This document shows positions 32,900 through 43,741 of a stretch of DNA of 64,000 nucleotides, piece by piece. This DNA comes from Magnetospirillum sp. 15-1 (GTDB lineage: Bacteria; Pseudomonadota; Alphaproteobacteria; Rhodospirillales; Magnetospirillaceae), in contig NZ_FXXN01000025.1 in assembly GCF_900184795.1 (NCBI RefSeq), positions 70,538-134,537 on the forward strand, given 5' to 3'. Made by a program: the position numbers and the translations under genes. Each line of letters begins with the position of its first letter. The first letter of the stretch is position 1. The notes beneath the pieces are model-generated. The model made no database searches, was not told the origin of the DNA, and worked only from the letters and a program-made list of their open reading frames with translations.

Positions 32900-34355
32900 C
32901 ATGACGGCGACCGCGCCCTCCCGCGACGTGACCATCACCGGTCTGACCGCCGATTCGCGCGCGGTGGCGCCCGGCTACCTGTTCGCCGCCCTGCCCGGCA
33001 CCAGGGCCGACGGCCGCGCCTTCATCCCCGCCGCCATCGCCGCCGGCGCCGTGGCCGTGCTGGCCCCCGAGGGCTCGCGCATCGAGCTGCCGCCCGAGGT
33101 GGTCCTGGTCACCGATGCCAATCCGCGTCGCCGCTTCGCCCTGATGGCCTCGGCCTTCCACGGCGCCCAGCCCAAGGTGATGGCCGCCGTCACCGGCACC
33201 AACGGCAAGACCTCCACCGCCGACTTCTTCCGCCAGATCATGACGCGCCTGGGCCATGCCTCGGCGGCCATCGGCACGCTCGGCATCATCGCGCCGGGCT
33301 GGGACAATTCCGGCGGCCTGACCACCCCCGATCCGGCCGGGCTGCATGCCGATCTGGCCCGTCTGGCCGGCATGGGCGTCACCCACGCCTGCATGGAGGC
33401 CTCCAGCCACGGCCTCGACCAGCACCGCCTGGACGGCGTCCGGCTGGCCGCCGCCGCCTTCACCAACCTGACGCGCGACCATCTCGACTACCACGCCGAC
33501 ATGGACGCCTATGCCGAGGCCAAGCTGCGGCTGTTCGCCGAAGTGCTGCCCGAAGGCGCCACCGCGGTGATCAACGCCGATTCCGATCTGGCGCCCCGCG
33601 TGGTCGAGCTGTGCGCCAAGCGCGACATCAAGGTGCTGGGCTACGGCCGCGCCGCCACTCATTTGCGCCTGATCGCCGTGCGGCCCACCGCCCGCGGTCA
33701 GGACCTGAAGCTGGAGATCATGGGCAAGGCCGCCACCATCCATCTGCCGCTGGCCGGCCGTTTCCAGGCCGACAACGCCCTGGCCGCCTTAGGCCTCGCC
33801 CTGGCCTCTGGCGCCGATTCCGATGCCGCCCTCGCCGCCCTCGAGCATCTGGTGGGCGTGCCCGGCCGCCTGCAGAAGGTGGCCGAACGCGCCAACGGCG
33901 CCCCGGTCTATGTGGATTACGCCCACACCCCCGATGCGCTGGAAACCGTGCTGAAGGCGCTGCGCCCCCACGCCGCCCGCCGTCTGGTCGCCGTGTTCGG
34001 CTGCGGCGGCGACCGCGACCCCGGCAAGCGTCCGCTGATGGGCACCATCGGCTGCCGTCTGGCCGACGCCATGATCGTCACCGACGACAATCCCCGCTCC
34101 GAGGACCCCGCCGCAATCCGTGCCGCCGTGCGTGGCGTCTGCCCGGCCGGCATCGAGATCGGCGACCGCCGCGAGGCCATCCGCGCCGCCGTCGCCGGCC
34201 TGCAGAAGGGTGATGTGCTGGTGGTCGCCGGCAAGGGCCACGAGCGCGGCCAGATCGTCGGCGCGGCCGTCCTGCCCTTCGACGATGCCGAGGAAGCCCA
34301 GGACGCGGTCCGCCTCGCCGACGCCCCTCCTTCCATCGAAGGGAGCGCGTCATGA
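32877..34355 (+). CDS. murE: UDP-MurNAc-L-Ala-D-Glu:meso-diaminopimelate ligase MurE
   Basis: 492 residues. The start GTG 32877 gives the typical 'MKLRRLSD' N-terminus and lies within the ftsI end, preceded by GGAGGAGG; ATG 32901 is an alternative. ATP loop 'AAVTGTNGKTSTADFF', 'CMEASSHGLDQHRL', 'FTNLTRDHLDYH', 'VYVDYAHTPDAL', and the DAP-specific 'DNPRSEDP' motif, which indicates meso-diaminopimelate rather than lysine as substrate. Cytoplasmic Mur ligase step 3. Overlaps murF by 4 bases. Confidence 0.97.
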   Translation: MKLRRLSDMTATAPSRDVTITGLTADSRAVAPGYLFAALPGTRADGRAFIPAAIAAGAVAVLAPEGSRIELPPEVVLVTDANPRRRFALMASAFHGAQPKVMAAVTGTNGKTSTADFFRQIMTRLGHASAAIGTLGIIAPGWDNSGGLTTPDPAGLHADLARLAGMGVTHACMEASSHGLDQHRLDGVRLAAAAFTNLTRDHLDYHADMDAYAEAKLRLFAEVLPEGATAVINADSDLAPRVVELCAKRDIKVLGYGRAATHLRLIAVRPTARGQDLKLEIMGKAATIHLPLAGRFQADNALAALGLALASGADSDAALAALEHLVGVPGRLQKVAERANGAPVYVDYAHTPDALETVLKALRPHAARRLVAVFGCGGDRDPGKRPLMGTIGCRLADAMIVTDDNPRSEDPAAIRAAVRGVCPAGIEIGDRREAIRAAVAGLQKGDVLVVAGKGHERGQIVGAAVLPFDDAEEAQDAVRLADAPPSIEGSAS

Positions 34356-35752
34356 TCCGCCCGCTGTGGACCTCGGCCGAAGTCGCCGCCGCCGTGGCGG
34401 GCACCCCCTCCGGCCCCGCCTGGGAAGCCAACGGCGTGTCCATCGACAGCCGCAGCATCGAGTCCGGCGATCTGTTCATCGCGCTCGAAGGCCCCAACCA
34501 CGACGGCCACGACCACGTGGCCTCGGCCCTGGCCAATGGCGCCGCCGCCGCCATCGTCCACAGGCTGCCCGAGGGCACCAACGAGGACGCCCCCCTGCTG
34601 CTGGTCAAGGACACCATGGCCGCGCTGCAGGACTTAGGGACCGCCTCGCGCGCCCGCAGCCACGCCCATATCGTCGCGGTGACCGGCAGCGTCGGCAAGA
34701 CCGGCACCAAGGAGATGCTGGCCCTGGCGCTGTCCGACCAGGGCACCACCCATTGCAGCGTCGGCAGCTTCAACAATCACTGGGGCGTGCCGCTGTCGCT
34801 GGCCCGCATGCCCACCGCCGTGCAATACGCCATCTTCGAGATCGGCATGAACCATCCGGGCGAGATCACCCCGCTGGTCCGCATGGTGCGCCCGCACGTG
34901 GCGGCGATCACCACGGTCGAGGCGGTGCATATGGAGTTCTTCGGCTCCACCGCCGAGATCGCCGCCGCCAAGGCCGAGATTTTTGACGGGATCGAGGCCG
35001 GCGGCATCGCCGTGCTGCCCCGCGACAACGCCCATTTCGCCTTCCTGGCCGAGAGAGCCGCCAAGGCCGGCATCAAGGATGTCCGCACCTTCGGCAACCA
35101 CATCGAGGCCACCGCCCGCCTGCTGGATTGCGCCGTCGATCCCCAGTCCACGGCGGTGTTCGCCCTGGTGGCCGACCAGCCGCTGTCCTATCGGGTCGGC
35201 GTCGCCGGGCGGCAATGGGCCATGAATTCCCTGGCCGTGCTGCTGGCGGTCGAGGCGCTGGGCGCCGACATCAATCTGGGCGCCATGGCCCTGGCCGCCA
35301 TGGCGGCGCCCAAGGGGCGCGGCCAGCGCCGCCGGGTCGAGATGGCGGGCGGCAGCTTCGAGCTGATCGACGAAAGCTACAACGCCTCGCCGGTCTCCAT
35401 GAAGGCGGCCATCGCCACCCTGGCCTCGGTGCGGCCCGCCAAGGGCGGCCGGCGCATCGCCGTGCTGGGCGACATGCTGGAACTGGGTCCCCAGGGTCCC
35501 GCCCTGCATGCCTCCATCGCGCAGGCGGCGGAAAGCTGGAACATCGATCTGGTGTTCACCGCCGGGACACTGACCAGCCACCTGCATCAGGCCCTGGCCG
35601 AGGGACGCCGGGGCGGCCATGCCGCCGACGCGGATTCCGTCGCGCCGCTGGTCAAGGCGGCCCTGCGGCCCGGCGACGTGGTGATGGTCAAGGGTTCGGC
35701 GGGCAGCCGGATGGGACGTGTGGTCAACGCTTTGGCCGAAGGGGGCCGCTGA
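34352..35752 (+). CDS. murF: UDP-MurNAc-tripeptide:D-Ala-D-Ala ligase MurF
   Basis: 466 residues. 'GVSIDSRSIESGDLFIAL' is the N-terminal UDP-binding domain; ATP loop 'AVTGSVGKTGTKEML'; 'FEIGMNHPGEITPLVRMV', 'LIDESYNASPVSMKAAI' and 'RRIAVLGDMLELGPQ' complete the Mur ligase pattern. It adds D-Ala-D-Ala to finish the pentapeptide, using product of the ddl gene located 7 kb downstream in the same cluster. mraY starts immediately after the stop with no gap. Confidence 0.97.
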   Translation: MIRPLWTSAEVAAAVAGTPSGPAWEANGVSIDSRSIESGDLFIALEGPNHDGHDHVASALANGAAAAIVHRLPEGTNEDAPLLLVKDTMAALQDLGTASRARSHAHIVAVTGSVGKTGTKEMLALALSDQGTTHCSVGSFNNHWGVPLSLARMPTAVQYAIFEIGMNHPGEITPLVRMVRPHVAAITTVEAVHMEFFGSTAEIAAAKAEIFDGIEAGGIAVLPRDNAHFAFLAERAAKAGIKDVRTFGNHIEATARLLDCAVDPQSTAVFALVADQPLSYRVGVAGRQWAMNSLAVLLAVEALGADINLGAMALAAMAAPKGRGQRRRVEMAGGSFELIDESYNASPVSMKAAIATLASVRPAKGGRRIAVLGDMLELGPQGPALHASIAQAAESWNIDLVFTAGTLTSHLHQALAEGRRGGHAADADSVAPLVKAALRPGDVVMVKGSAGSRMGRVVNALAEGGR

Positions 35753-36841
35753 ATGCTGTACAATTTCCTCTACCCCCTGGCCGATCAGGTTCCGCTGTTC
35801 AACCTGTTCAAATACCTGACCTTCCGGACGGGCGGCGCGGTGCTGACCGCGCTGATCGTCGCCTTCTTGGTCGGCCCCCGGATCATCGCCTGGCTGCGCC
35901 AGTGGCAGAAGCAGGGCCAGCCCATCCGCGCCGACGGTCCGGAATCCCACCTGCTGACCAAGAAGGGCACGCCCACCATGGGCGGCTTCATGATCCTGCT
36001 GGCCCTGTCCATCTCGACCCTGCTGTGGGCCGACCTGCGCAACCACTATGTCTGGATCGTGCTGCTGGTCACCCTGGGCTACGGCCTGATCGGCTTTTGG
36101 GACGATTACCTGAAGGTCTCCAAGAAGAACCCCAAGGGCGTGCCGGGCAAGGTCAAGCTGGTGGCCGAGATCGCCATCGGCCTGGGCGCCGCAGTCTGGG
36201 TCATGAGCCTGCAGCGCGAGCCCCTGGCCGGCGCCCTGGCGGTGCCGTTCTTCAAGACCGTGCTGCTCCAGCTCTCGTGGTTCTACCTGCCCTTCGCGGT
36301 GTTCATCATCGTCGGCGCCGGCAATGCGGTGAACCTGACCGACGGCCTGGACGGGCTGGCCATCGTGCCGGTGATGATCGCCTCCGGCGTGTTCGCCATC
36401 ATCTCCTATCTGGTCGGCCACGCCGTCTTCGCCAACTACCTGCAGATTCACTACGTCTCGGGCTCGGGCGAACTGGCGGTGTTCTGCGGCGCCCTGGTGG
36501 GCGCCGGCCTCGGCTTCCTGTGGTTCAACGCGCCCCCGGCCATGGTGTTCATGGGCGACACCGGCAGTCTGGCGCTAGGCGGCGCGCTGGGCGCCATCAG
36601 CGTGGTCACCAAGCACGAGTTGGTGCTGGGCATCGTCGGCGGCCTGTTCGTTCTGGAAACCGTCTCGGTCATCGTCCAGGTGGCGTCGTTCAAGCTGACC
36701 GGCAAACGGGTGTTCCGCATGGCGCCGCTGCACCATCACTTCGAGAAGAAGGGCTGGGCCGAACCCACCGTGGTCATCCGTTTCTGGATCATCGCCACCA
36801 TCCTGGCCCTGGCCGGGCTGGCCACCCTGAAGCTGCGTTGA
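35753..36841 (+). CDS. mraY: Phospho-MurNAc-pentapeptide translocase MraY
   Basis: 362 residues, about ten membrane helices. '[17 protein letters not shown]' and '[20 protein letters not shown]' (catalytic Asp pair), '[14 protein letters not shown]', '[16 protein letters not shown]' and '[16 protein letters not shown]' are all present. It transfers phospho-MurNAc-pentapeptide to undecaprenyl phosphate giving lipid I at the inner membrane. Normal length. The Shine-Dalgarno GAAGGGGG lies inside murF. Confidence 0.98.
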   Translation: MLYNFLYPLADQVPLFNLFKYLTFRTGGAVLTALIVAFLVGPRIIAWLRQWQKQGQPIRADGPESHLLTKKGTPTMGGFMILLALSISTLLWADLRNHYVWIVLLVTLGYGLIGFWDDYLKVSKKNPKGVPGKVKLVAEIAIGLGAAVWVMSLQREPLAGALAVPFFKTVLLQLSWFYLPFAVFIIVGAGNAVNLTDGLDGLAIVPVMIASGVFAIISYLVGHAVFANYLQIHYVSGSGELAVFCGALVGAGLGFLWFNAPPAMVFMGDTGSLALGGALGAISVVTKHELVLGIVGGLFVLETVSVIVQVASFKLTGKRVFRMAPLHHHFEKKGWAEPTVVIRFWIIATILALAGLATLKLR

Positions 36842-36853
36842 GGTAAACCGGTC

Positions 36854-38227
36854 ATGATCCCCGTCCCCTTCCTCAAAGGTAAGCGCGTTCTGGTGATGGG
36901 CCTGGGCAAGTCCGGGACCGCCACGGCGCGCGCCCTGCTGGCGGCCGGCGCCGGCGTGATGGCCTGGGACGACAGCGAGGCCGGCCGCAAGGCCGCCGCC
37001 GAGGCCGGCATCCCCATCCGCGATCCCGCGCAGATTCCCCTGGAGAAGGCCGATCTGGTGGTGTGGAGCCCCGGCATTCCCCACACCCATCCCCAGCCCC
37101 ATCCGGTGGCGGAACGGGTCCGCGCGGCCGGCGTGCCGCTGGTCTGCGACGTGGAACTGCTGGCCCTGGCCAAGGCTGGCAGCCGCATACTGGCCGTCAC
37201 CGGCACCAACGGCAAGTCGACCACCACCACCCTGCTGGCCCATGTGCTGGCCGAGGCCGGCATCGCCGCCGCCGCCGGGGGCAATCTCGGCACGCCCGCC
37301 CTGGACCTGCCCGAACTGCCGGGCGACGGACGCTATGTGCTGGAACTGTCCTCCTATCAGCTGGAACTGACCAACAGCCTGAAGCTGGGCGTCGCCATCC
37401 TGCTCAACGTCACTCCCGACCATCTGGGCCGCCACGGCGGCATGACCGGCTACATCGCCGCCAAGCGCCGGGTATTCGACTACCTGACCCCCGGCGGCGC
37501 CGCGGTGATCAGCGTCGATGACGGCCCCTGCCGGTCCATTGTCGCCGAACTGTCGCGCATGGGCGTCCGGGTGGTGAAGGTTTCCGTGGAATCCGTGCTG
37601 TCCGAGGGCGTTTCCGCCCCCGAAGGCGTGCTGCTGGACAACGCCAAGCCCATTTGCGACCTCAAGGAGATCGCCAATCTGCCCGGCCGCCACAACTGGC
37701 AGAACGCCTGCGCCGTCTACGCCGCCGCGCGGGCCGAAGGTCTCGCCCCCAAGGTGATCGCCGCAGCGCTCGCCACCTATCCCGGCCTCGGGCATCGCCA
37801 GGAGCTGGTGGGCAGCGATCACGGCATCGACTGGATCAACGATTCCAAGGCCACCAACGCCGACGCGGTGGAAAAGGCCCTGGTCTGCTACGACCACGTC
37901 TACTGGATTGCCGGCGGTCAGGCCAAGGAAGGCGGCATCGCCTCGCTGGAGAAGCATTTCGGCCGAGTCCAGCATGCCTTCCTGATCGGCGAGGCCAGCG
38001 AAGCCTTCGCCGCCACCCTGGAGGGCAAGGTGCGCTATACCCGCTGCGCCACCCTGGACAAGGCGGTGGCCGCCGCCCGCAATCTGGCGGTGTCCGACGC
38101 CATCCCCGGCGCCGTGGTGCTGCTGTCGCCGGCCTGCGCGTCCTGGGACCAGTTCAAGTCGTTCGAGGATCGCGGCGACACCTTCCGCGCGCTGGTCCAG
38201 GCCTTCAGCGACGGAGGGGCGGTATGA
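36854..38227 (+). CDS. murD: UDP-MurNAc-L-Ala:D-glutamate ligase MurD
   Basis: 457 residues. N-terminal Rossmann-like 'RVLVMGLGKSGTATARALLA', ATP loop 'LAVTGTNGKSTTTTLLAHVL', 'YVLELSSYQLELTNSLKLGV', 'LNVTPDHLGRHGGM', 'WINDSKATNADAVEKAL' and 'WIAGGQAKEGGI'. It adds D-Glu, the second amino acid of the stem peptide. It begins 12 bases after mraY; the ATG is preceded by GAGGTAAACCGGTC. Overlaps ftsW by 4 bases. Confidence 0.97.
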   Translation: MIPVPFLKGKRVLVMGLGKSGTATARALLAAGAGVMAWDDSEAGRKAAAEAGIPIRDPAQIPLEKADLVVWSPGIPHTHPQPHPVAERVRAAGVPLVCDVELLALAKAGSRILAVTGTNGKSTTTTLLAHVLAEAGIAAAAGGNLGTPALDLPELPGDGRYVLELSSYQLELTNSLKLGVAILLNVTPDHLGRHGGMTGYIAAKRRVFDYLTPGGAAVISVDDGPCRSIVAELSRMGVRVVKVSVESVLSEGVSAPEGVLLDNAKPICDLKEIANLPGRHNWQNACAVYAAARAEGLAPKVIAAALATYPGLGHRQELVGSDHGIDWINDSKATNADAVEKALVCYDHVYWIAGGQAKEGGIASLEKHFGRVQHAFLIGEASEAFAATLEGKVRYTRCATLDKAVAAARNLAVSDAIPGAVVLLSPACASWDQFKSFEDRGDTFRALVQAFSDGGAV

Positions 38228-39354
38228 GCGTCACCTTCGGGCGCACCGATACCTCCGTCCTGGGCCGCTGGTGGTGGACCGTCGACCGCTGGACCATCGC
38301 GGCGCTGTTCCTGTTGGTGGCCGTCGGCGCCATCCTGACCATGGCGGCCAGCCCGGCGGTGGCCGAGCGCATCGGGGCGCAGAGCTTCCACTTCGTGCGC
38401 CGCCAGTTCGTTTTCCTGGCCCCGTCCATCGCCATCATGCTGGCCGTCTCTCTGCTCAGCCCGAAGCAGGTGCGGCGCATGGCGGTGATCGGCCTGTTGG
38501 GCTCCATCGCCCTGCTGGTCCTGGTCCCGGTGCTGGGCGGCGAGATCAAGGGCGCCAAGCGCTGGCTGAATCTGGCCGGCATCTCCATCCAGCCCTCCGA
38601 ATTCGTCAAGCCCATGTTCGCGGTGGTCTCGGCCTGGATGTTCGCCTCGGCCCGCCTGGACCCCGCCTTCCCCGGCCGGGTGATCGCCACCGCCCTTTTC
38701 GGCGTGGTCGCCCTCCTGCTGCTGATCCAGCCGGACGTGGGCCAGACCGCCATTCTGACCGCCATCTGGGGCACCCAGTTCTTCCTGGCCGGGCTGCCGC
38801 TGATCCTGGTGGTCGGCCTGGGATTGGCGGCGCCCATCGGCATCGTCGGCGCCTATTACGTCTTCCCCCACGTCCAGGCGCGCTTCGACAAGTTCCTCGA
38901 TCCCTCGGGCAGCGGCGCCTATCAGGTGACCACCGCGCTCAACGCCTTCAAGAACGGCGGGCTGTTCGGTCGCGGCCCCGGCGAGGGCCGGGTCAAGCTG
39001 GTGCTGCCCGACGCCCATACCGACTTCATCCTGGCGGTGGGCGGCGAGGAATTCGGCGTGGTGCTGTGCCTGTTCGTGGTCATGCTGTTCGCCTTCATCG
39101 TGCTGCGCGGCTTCTCGCGCATCCACAAGGAGGACAACCTGTTCGTCGTCCTGGCCACCGCCGGACTGCTGGTGCAGTTCGGGCTGCAGGCCATCGTCAA
39201 CATGGCGTCCACGCTGCGCATGATGCCGGCCAAGGGCATGACGCTGCCGTTCATCTCCTATGGCGGTTCCTCCATGGTCGCCCTGGCTCTCGGCATGGGC
39301 ATGGTGCTGGCGCTGACCCGCACCCGCTACGGCAGGGAGGGCATGGAGGCATGA
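38224..39354 (+). CDS. ftsW: Septal peptidoglycan glycosyltransferase FtsW
   Basis: 376 residues, SEDS family with about ten membrane helices. 'GAKRWLNLAGISIQPSEFVK', 'IQPDVGQTAILTAIW', 'PDAHTDFILAVGGEEFGVV' and the C-terminal 'PAKGMTLPFISYGGSSMV' are diagnostic. FtsW polymerises lipid II at the septum together with FtsI. The start ATG lies in the murD stop (ATGA); the stop overlaps murG the same way. Long in-frame sequence upstream belongs to a murD shadow frame. Confidence 0.97.
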   Translation: MSVTFGRTDTSVLGRWWWTVDRWTIAALFLLVAVGAILTMAASPAVAERIGAQSFHFVRRQFVFLAPSIAIMLAVSLLSPKQVRRMAVIGLLGSIALLVLVPVLGGEIKGAKRWLNLAGISIQPSEFVKPMFAVVSAWMFASARLDPAFPGRVIATALFGVVALLLLIQPDVGQTAILTAIWGTQFFLAGLPLILVVGLGLAAPIGIVGAYYVFPHVQARFDKFLDPSGSGAYQVTTALNAFKNGGLFGRGPGEGRVKLVLPDAHTDFILAVGGEEFGVVLCLFVVMLFAFIVLRGFSRIHKEDNLFVVLATAGLLVQFGLQAIVNMASTLRMMPAKGMTLPFISYGGSSMVALALGMGMVLALTRTRYGREGMEA

Positions 39355-40463
39355 GCACCAAGCCCCTGATCGCTCTCGCTGCCGGCGGCACCGGCGGCCA
39401 CGTCTTCCCCGCCGAGGCCCTGGCCTCGGTACTGCTGGCGCGCGGCTACCGCCTGGCGCTGATCACCGACAAGCGCGGCGCCGCCTACGGCGGCACGCTG
39501 GGCAAGCTGGAGACCTTCCGCATCTCGGCCGGCGGCATCGCCGGGCGCGGCAAGCTTTCTGCCCTGCGCTCCGCGTTGGAACTGGGCCTGGGAATCATCC
39601 AGGCCCGATCCATCTTGAAGCGCATCCGCCCGGCGGCGGTGATCGGCTTCGGCGGCTATGCCTCGGTGCCGGGCATGGCGGCGGCCTCGCTGGCCGGCAT
39701 TCCCACCGCCATTCACGAGCAGAACGCCGTGCTGGGCCGCGCCAACCGCCTGCTGGCCGGCCGGGTGCGGCGCATCGCCACCTCGTTCGCCGAGGTCAGC
39801 CACGTGGAGGCCAGACTGGTCCCCAAGCTGGTCCATACCGGCATGCCGGTGCGCGCCGGCATCCTGGCCAGCCGAGAGACGCCCTATCCCGAGATCGGCG
39901 CCGAGGGTCCCATCGACCTGCTGGTGCTGGGCGGCAGCCAGGGCGCCCGCATCCTGTCCGAGGTGATCCCGGCGGCGCTGGCCCGCCTGCCCGAGACCCT
40001 GCGCGCCCGCATCCGCATCGCCCAGCAATGCCGCCCCGAGGATCTGGACGGCGTGCGCCGGGCCTATGCCGGCACCGGCATCGACGCCACCCTGGAAAGC
40101 TTCTTCGCCGACGTGCCCGAGCGTCTGGCCGCCGCCCATCTGGTCATCGCGCGGGCCGGCGCCTCCACCGTGGCCGAGCTGACCACGCTGGGCCGCCCGG
40201 CCATCCTGGTGCCCTATCCCTTCGCCATCGACGACCACCAGACCGCCAACGCCCACGCCGCCGAGGATTGCGGCGGCGCCTGGCTGATGCAGCAGGACTC
40301 GTTCACGCCCGAGACCCTGGCCGCCCGTCTGGACTCCCTGTTCACCCAGCCCGAAGCCCTGGTGCGGACCGCCGCCTGCGCCCGCAACGCCGGCCGCCCC
40401 GACGCGGCCGAAGCGCTGGCCGACCTTGTGGTCGGGCTGATCCCCCAGATGAGTGGAGCCTGA
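39351..40463 (+). CDS. murG: Lipid II synthase MurG (UDP-GlcNAc transferase)
   Basis: 370 residues, GT28 family. '[20 protein letters not shown]' is the lipid-acceptor G loop; '[20 protein letters not shown]', '[15 protein letters not shown]', '[17 protein letters not shown]' and the donor-binding '[20 protein letters not shown]' follow. It adds GlcNAc to lipid I on the cytoplasmic face, giving lipid II. Starts inside the ftsW stop (ATGA), preceded by GGGAGGGCATGGAGGC. Confidence 0.97.
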   Translation: MSTKPLIALAAGGTGGHVFPAEALASVLLARGYRLALITDKRGAAYGGTLGKLETFRISAGGIAGRGKLSALRSALELGLGIIQARSILKRIRPAAVIGFGGYASVPGMAAASLAGIPTAIHEQNAVLGRANRLLAGRVRRIATSFAEVSHVEARLVPKLVHTGMPVRAGILASRETPYPEIGAEGPIDLLVLGGSQGARILSEVIPAALARLPETLRARIRIAQQCRPEDLDGVRRAYAGTGIDATLESFFADVPERLAAAHLVIARAGASTVAELTTLGRPAILVPYPFAIDDHQTANAHAAEDCGGAWLMQQDSFTPETLAARLDSLFTQPEALVRTAACARNAGRPDAAEALADLVVGLIPQMSGA

Positions 40464-40467
40464 CCCC

Positions 40468-41898
40468 ATGCGCACCATGTCGCTGAACATCGGCACCATC
40501 CACTTCGTCGGCATCGGCGGCATCGGCATGTCCGGCATCGCCGAGATCCTTCACAACCTGGGCTATTCGGTCCAGGGCACCGACATCGCCGACAATTACA
40601 ACGTCGAGCGCCTGCGCAAGATGGGCATCCGCGTCCATATCGGCCACGCGGCGGAAGCGCTGGGCGATGCCCGCGTGGTGGTGGTGTCGTCGGCGGTCAA
40701 GGCCGACAACCCCGAGGTCCAGGCGGCCCGCGCCAAGCTGGTCCCCGTGGTGCGCCGCGCCGAGATGCTGGCCGAGCTGATGCGCCTGAAATCCGCCATC
40801 GCCATCGGCGGCACCCATGGCAAGACCACCACCACCTCGCTGATCGCCGCACTTCTCGACACCGCGCGGCTGGACCCCACGGTGATCAACGGCGGCATCA
40901 TCAACGCCTACGGCACCAATGCCCGCCTGGGCGCCAGCGAATGGATGGTGGTCGAGGCCGACGAATCCGACGGCTCGTTCATCAAGCTGCCGTCCACCGC
41001 CGTGGTGGTGACCAACATCGACCCCGAGCACATGGACCATTACGGCACGGTGGAGAAGCTGCACGAGGCGTTCCGCACCTTCGTCGAGAACATCCCGTTC
41101 TACGGCTTCGCCGCCATGTGCATCGACCACCCCGAGGTCCAGGCCCTGGTGGCCCGCATCCCCGACCGCAAGCTGGTGACCTACGGCTTCAACCACCAGG
41201 CCCTGGTGCGGGTCGACAGGCTGACCATGGACATCAAGGGCGCCCGCTACGACGTGGTCATCACCGACCGCGTCACCGGCGCCACCCGGACCATCGCCGA
41301 CATCTTTCTCCCCATGTACGGCGAGCACAACGTGCTGAACTCCCTGGCGGCCATCGCGGTCGCCAACGAGCTGGGCCTGCCCAACGACGTGGTGAAGAAG
41401 GCGCTTTCGGAATTCAAGGGCGTGAAGCGCCGCTTCACCCGCACCGGCGAGGCCAAGGGCGTCACCGTCATCGACGATTACGGCCATCACCCGGTGGAGA
41501 TCGCCGCCGTGCTGAAGGCCGCCCGCTCCGCCTGCCGGGGCAACGTCATCGCCGTGGTGCAGCCCCATCGCTATACCCGCCTGTCCAGCCTGTTCCCCGA
41601 GTTCTGCACCTGCTTCAACGACGCCGACATGGTGGTGGTCGCCGACGTCTACGCGGCGGGCGAGAAGCCCATGGAAGGCTTCGACAAGGCCTCGCTGGTC
41701 AAGGGACTGCAGGAACACGGCCACCGCCGGGTGATGGCGCTGGCCGAACCCAAGGCCCTGGCGCCACTGGTCAATTCCCTGGCCGGCCCCGGCGACATGG
41801 TGGTCTGCCTGGGTGCCGGCAACATCACCGCCTGGGCCCATGCCCTGCCCGCCGAACTGGCCGCTCTGCCCGATCCTTCGCCGGGAGGCGCCGAATGA
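40468..41898 (+). CDS. murC: UDP-MurNAc:L-alanine ligase MurC
   Basis: 476 residues from ATG 40468; GTG 40453 is an alternative that overlaps murG. '[18 protein letters not shown]' (UDP-binding), ATP loop '[19 protein letters not shown]', '[14 protein letters not shown]', '[13 protein letters not shown]', '[19 protein letters not shown]' and '[10 protein letters not shown]' are complete. It commits UDP-MurNAc to stem-peptide synthesis. The stop overlaps murB. Confidence 0.97.
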   Translation: MRTMSLNIGTIHFVGIGGIGMSGIAEILHNLGYSVQGTDIADNYNVERLRKMGIRVHIGHAAEALGDARVVVVSSAVKADNPEVQAARAKLVPVVRRAEMLAELMRLKSAIAIGGTHGKTTTTSLIAALLDTARLDPTVINGGIINAYGTNARLGASEWMVVEADESDGSFIKLPSTAVVVTNIDPEHMDHYGTVEKLHEAFRTFVENIPFYGFAAMCIDHPEVQALVARIPDRKLVTYGFNHQALVRVDRLTMDIKGARYDVVITDRVTGATRTIADIFLPMYGEHNVLNSLAAIAVANELGLPNDVVKKALSEFKGVKRRFTRTGEAKGVTVIDDYGHHPVEIAAVLKAARSACRGNVIAVVQPHRYTRLSSLFPEFCTCFNDADMVVVADVYAAGEKPMEGFDKASLVKGLQEHGHRRVMALAEPKALAPLVNSLAGPGDMVVCLGAGNITAWAHALPAELAALPDPSPGGAE

Positions 41899-42821
41899 TG
41901 ACGGCGCGCAAGCTCCATGACTGGCGCGACGCCCTGCCCCCGGTGCGGGGACGGATGAGCTTCGACGCGCCCATGGCGCCCTTCACCTGGTTCCGGGTGG
42001 GCGGCAATGCCGAAGCGCTGTTCCGCCCCGCCGACCTGGACGACCTGATCGCCGTGCTGGAGGTCCTGCCCGAGGACGTGCCGGTCACCGTGGTGGGCGT
42101 CGGCTCCAACCTGCTGGTCCGGGATGGCGGCGTGCCGGGCATAGTGATCCGTCTGGTCGGTCCCTTCGCCACCATCGATGTCAGCGGCGACATCATCACC
42201 GCCGGCGCGGGCGCTCTCGACCTCACCGTGGCCCGTACCGCAGAGGAAGCCGGTCTGGCCGGGCTGGAATTCCTGTCGGGCGTGCCGGGCACCATCGGCG
42301 GCGCGCTGCGCATGAACGCCGGCGCCTTCGGGGCCGAGATGAAGGACGTCACCGTCTCGGCCCAGGCCCTGGACCGGGCGGGTAACCTGCAGATTCTCGG
42401 ACCCGACGAGCTGGGCTTCTCCTATCGCCGCAGCACGGTGCCAGAGGGCTGGATCTTCCTGTCGGGCTCGCTGAAGGGCCGCCCCGGCAAGCCGGCCGAT
42501 ATCGGCGCGCGCATGGCCGAGATCGCCAAAGCGCGGGAAGACGCCCAGCCGGTCAAGGTGCGCACCGGCGGTTCCACCTTCGCCAACCCCGAGGGCATGA
42601 GCGCCTGGAAGCTGATCGACGCGGCGGGCTGCCGCGGGCTGGTCAGGGGCGGCGCCCAGGTGTCGGAAAAGCACTGCAACTTCCTCCTGAACACCGGCGA
42701 CGCCACCGCCGCCGACATCGAGGATCTGGGCGAGGAGGTCCGCCGCCGGGTGTTGGAGACCAGCGGCGTGGACCTGCATTGGGAAATCCGCCGTATCGGC
42801 GTCAGGAGCGACAAGTCATGA
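41895..42821 (+). CDS. murB: UDP-N-acetylenolpyruvoylglucosamine reductase MurB
   Basis: 308 residues. The start has two adjacent ATGs (41895 and 41898), the first inside the murC stop. '[16 protein letters not shown]' and '[17 protein letters not shown]' bind FAD; '[20 protein letters not shown]' and '[20 protein letters not shown]' carry the active site with the Ser proton donor in 'GSTFANP'. This is a type IIa-like shorter MurB. It makes UDP-MurNAc with NADPH. Overlaps ddl by 4 bases. Confidence 0.97.
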   Translation: MMTARKLHDWRDALPPVRGRMSFDAPMAPFTWFRVGGNAEALFRPADLDDLIAVLEVLPEDVPVTVVGVGSNLLVRDGGVPGIVIRLVGPFATIDVSGDIITAGAGALDLTVARTAEEAGLAGLEFLSGVPGTIGGALRMNAGAFGAEMKDVTVSAQALDRAGNLQILGPDELGFSYRRSTVPEGWIFLSGSLKGRPGKPADIGARMAEIAKAREDAQPVKVRTGGSTFANPEGMSAWKLIDAAGCRGLVRGGAQVSEKHCNFLLNTGDATAADIEDLGEEVRRRVLETSGVDLHWEIRRIGVRSDKS

Positions 42822-43741
42822 GCAAGGCCAAGCGCGTCACCGTCCTGATGGGAGGAGCCTCGGCCGAGCGCGACGTGTCCTTGCGTTCGGGGGCCGCCGC
42901 CGCCAAGGCGCTGGAGCAGGCAGGATTCGAGGTCGCTCTGGTGGATTGCGGCCGCGATCCGGCCGAACTGGTGCGCGCCATCACCGAGACCAAGCCCGAC
43001 GTGGTGTTCAACGCGCTCCACGGCCGCTTCGGCGAGGATGGCTGCGTCCAGGGCGTGCTGAACCTCCTGGGCGTGCCCTACACCCATTCCGGCCTGCTGG
43101 CCTCGGCGGCGGCCATGGACAAGGCCTTCGCCCGCGCCCTGTTCGCCAGTGCGGGCATTCCGGTGGCCGAGGGCCGCGTGATCACCCGCGCCGAAAGCAC
43201 CGGTCCCGATCCCCTGCCCCGCCCCTTCGTGGTCAAGCCCCTCAACGAAGGGTCGTCGGTCGGCGTGTTCATCGTGCGCGAGAACCAGCCCTCGCCGCTG
43301 ACCGGCTGGCCGTTCGACGCGGACGAGGTGCTGGTGGAAAGCTTCATCCCCGGGCGCGAGCTGACCGTGGCGGTGATGGGCGATCGGGCCCTCGGCGTTC
43401 TCGAGATCACCTCGGAGCACGGCTTCTACGATTACGAGGCCAAGTACGCGCCGGGCGGCTCGCGGCACATCATGCCCGCTCCCATCGCCCCCGCCGATTA
43501 CGCCGAGGCCTGCCGGCTGGCCGTCGCCGCCCACAAGGCGCTGGGCTGCCGGGGCGTCAGCCGCGCCGATCTGCGTTACGACGACACCACTCTGGGTGCC
43601 GCGCCCCGGCTGGTCATGCTGGAGGTCAACACCCAGCCCGGCATGACCGCCACTTCGCTGGTGCCCGAGATGGCCGCCTATCAGGGAATCACCTTCCCCG
43701 AGCTGGTGCGGTGGATGGTGGAGGAGGCGCGATGCGACTGA
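42818..43741 (+). CDS. ddl: D-alanine:D-alanine ligase
   Basis: 307 residues from ATG 42818 in the murB stop (ATGA), with CAGGAG before it. ATP-grasp fold: 'VTVLMGGASAERDVSLRSG', 'DVVFNALHGRFGEDGCVQG', 'LGVPYTHSGLLASAAAMDK', 'FVVKPLNEGSSVGVFIV' and 'RLVMLEVNTQPGMTATSLVP' are all present. It supplies D-Ala-D-Ala to MurF. The final 10 bases overlap ftsQ, which is tighter coupling than the usual 4. Confidence 0.97.
   Translation: MSKAKRVTVLMGGASAERDVSLRSGAAAAKALEQAGFEVALVDCGRDPAELVRAITETKPDVVFNALHGRFGEDGCVQGVLNLLGVPYTHSGLLASAAAMDKAFARALFASAGIPVAEGRVITRAESTGPDPLPRPFVVKPLNEGSSVGVFIVRENQPSPLTGWPFDADEVLVESFIPGRELTVAVMGDRALGVLEITSEHGFYDYEAKYAPGGSRHIMPAPIAPADYAEACRLAVAAHKALGCRGVSRADLRYDDTTLGAAPRLVMLEVNTQPGMTATSLVPEMAAYQGITFPELVRWMVEEARCD

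Noticed and set aside
34634-36451. 605-codon minus-strand open frame
   Set aside because: Antisense shadow of murF and mraY.
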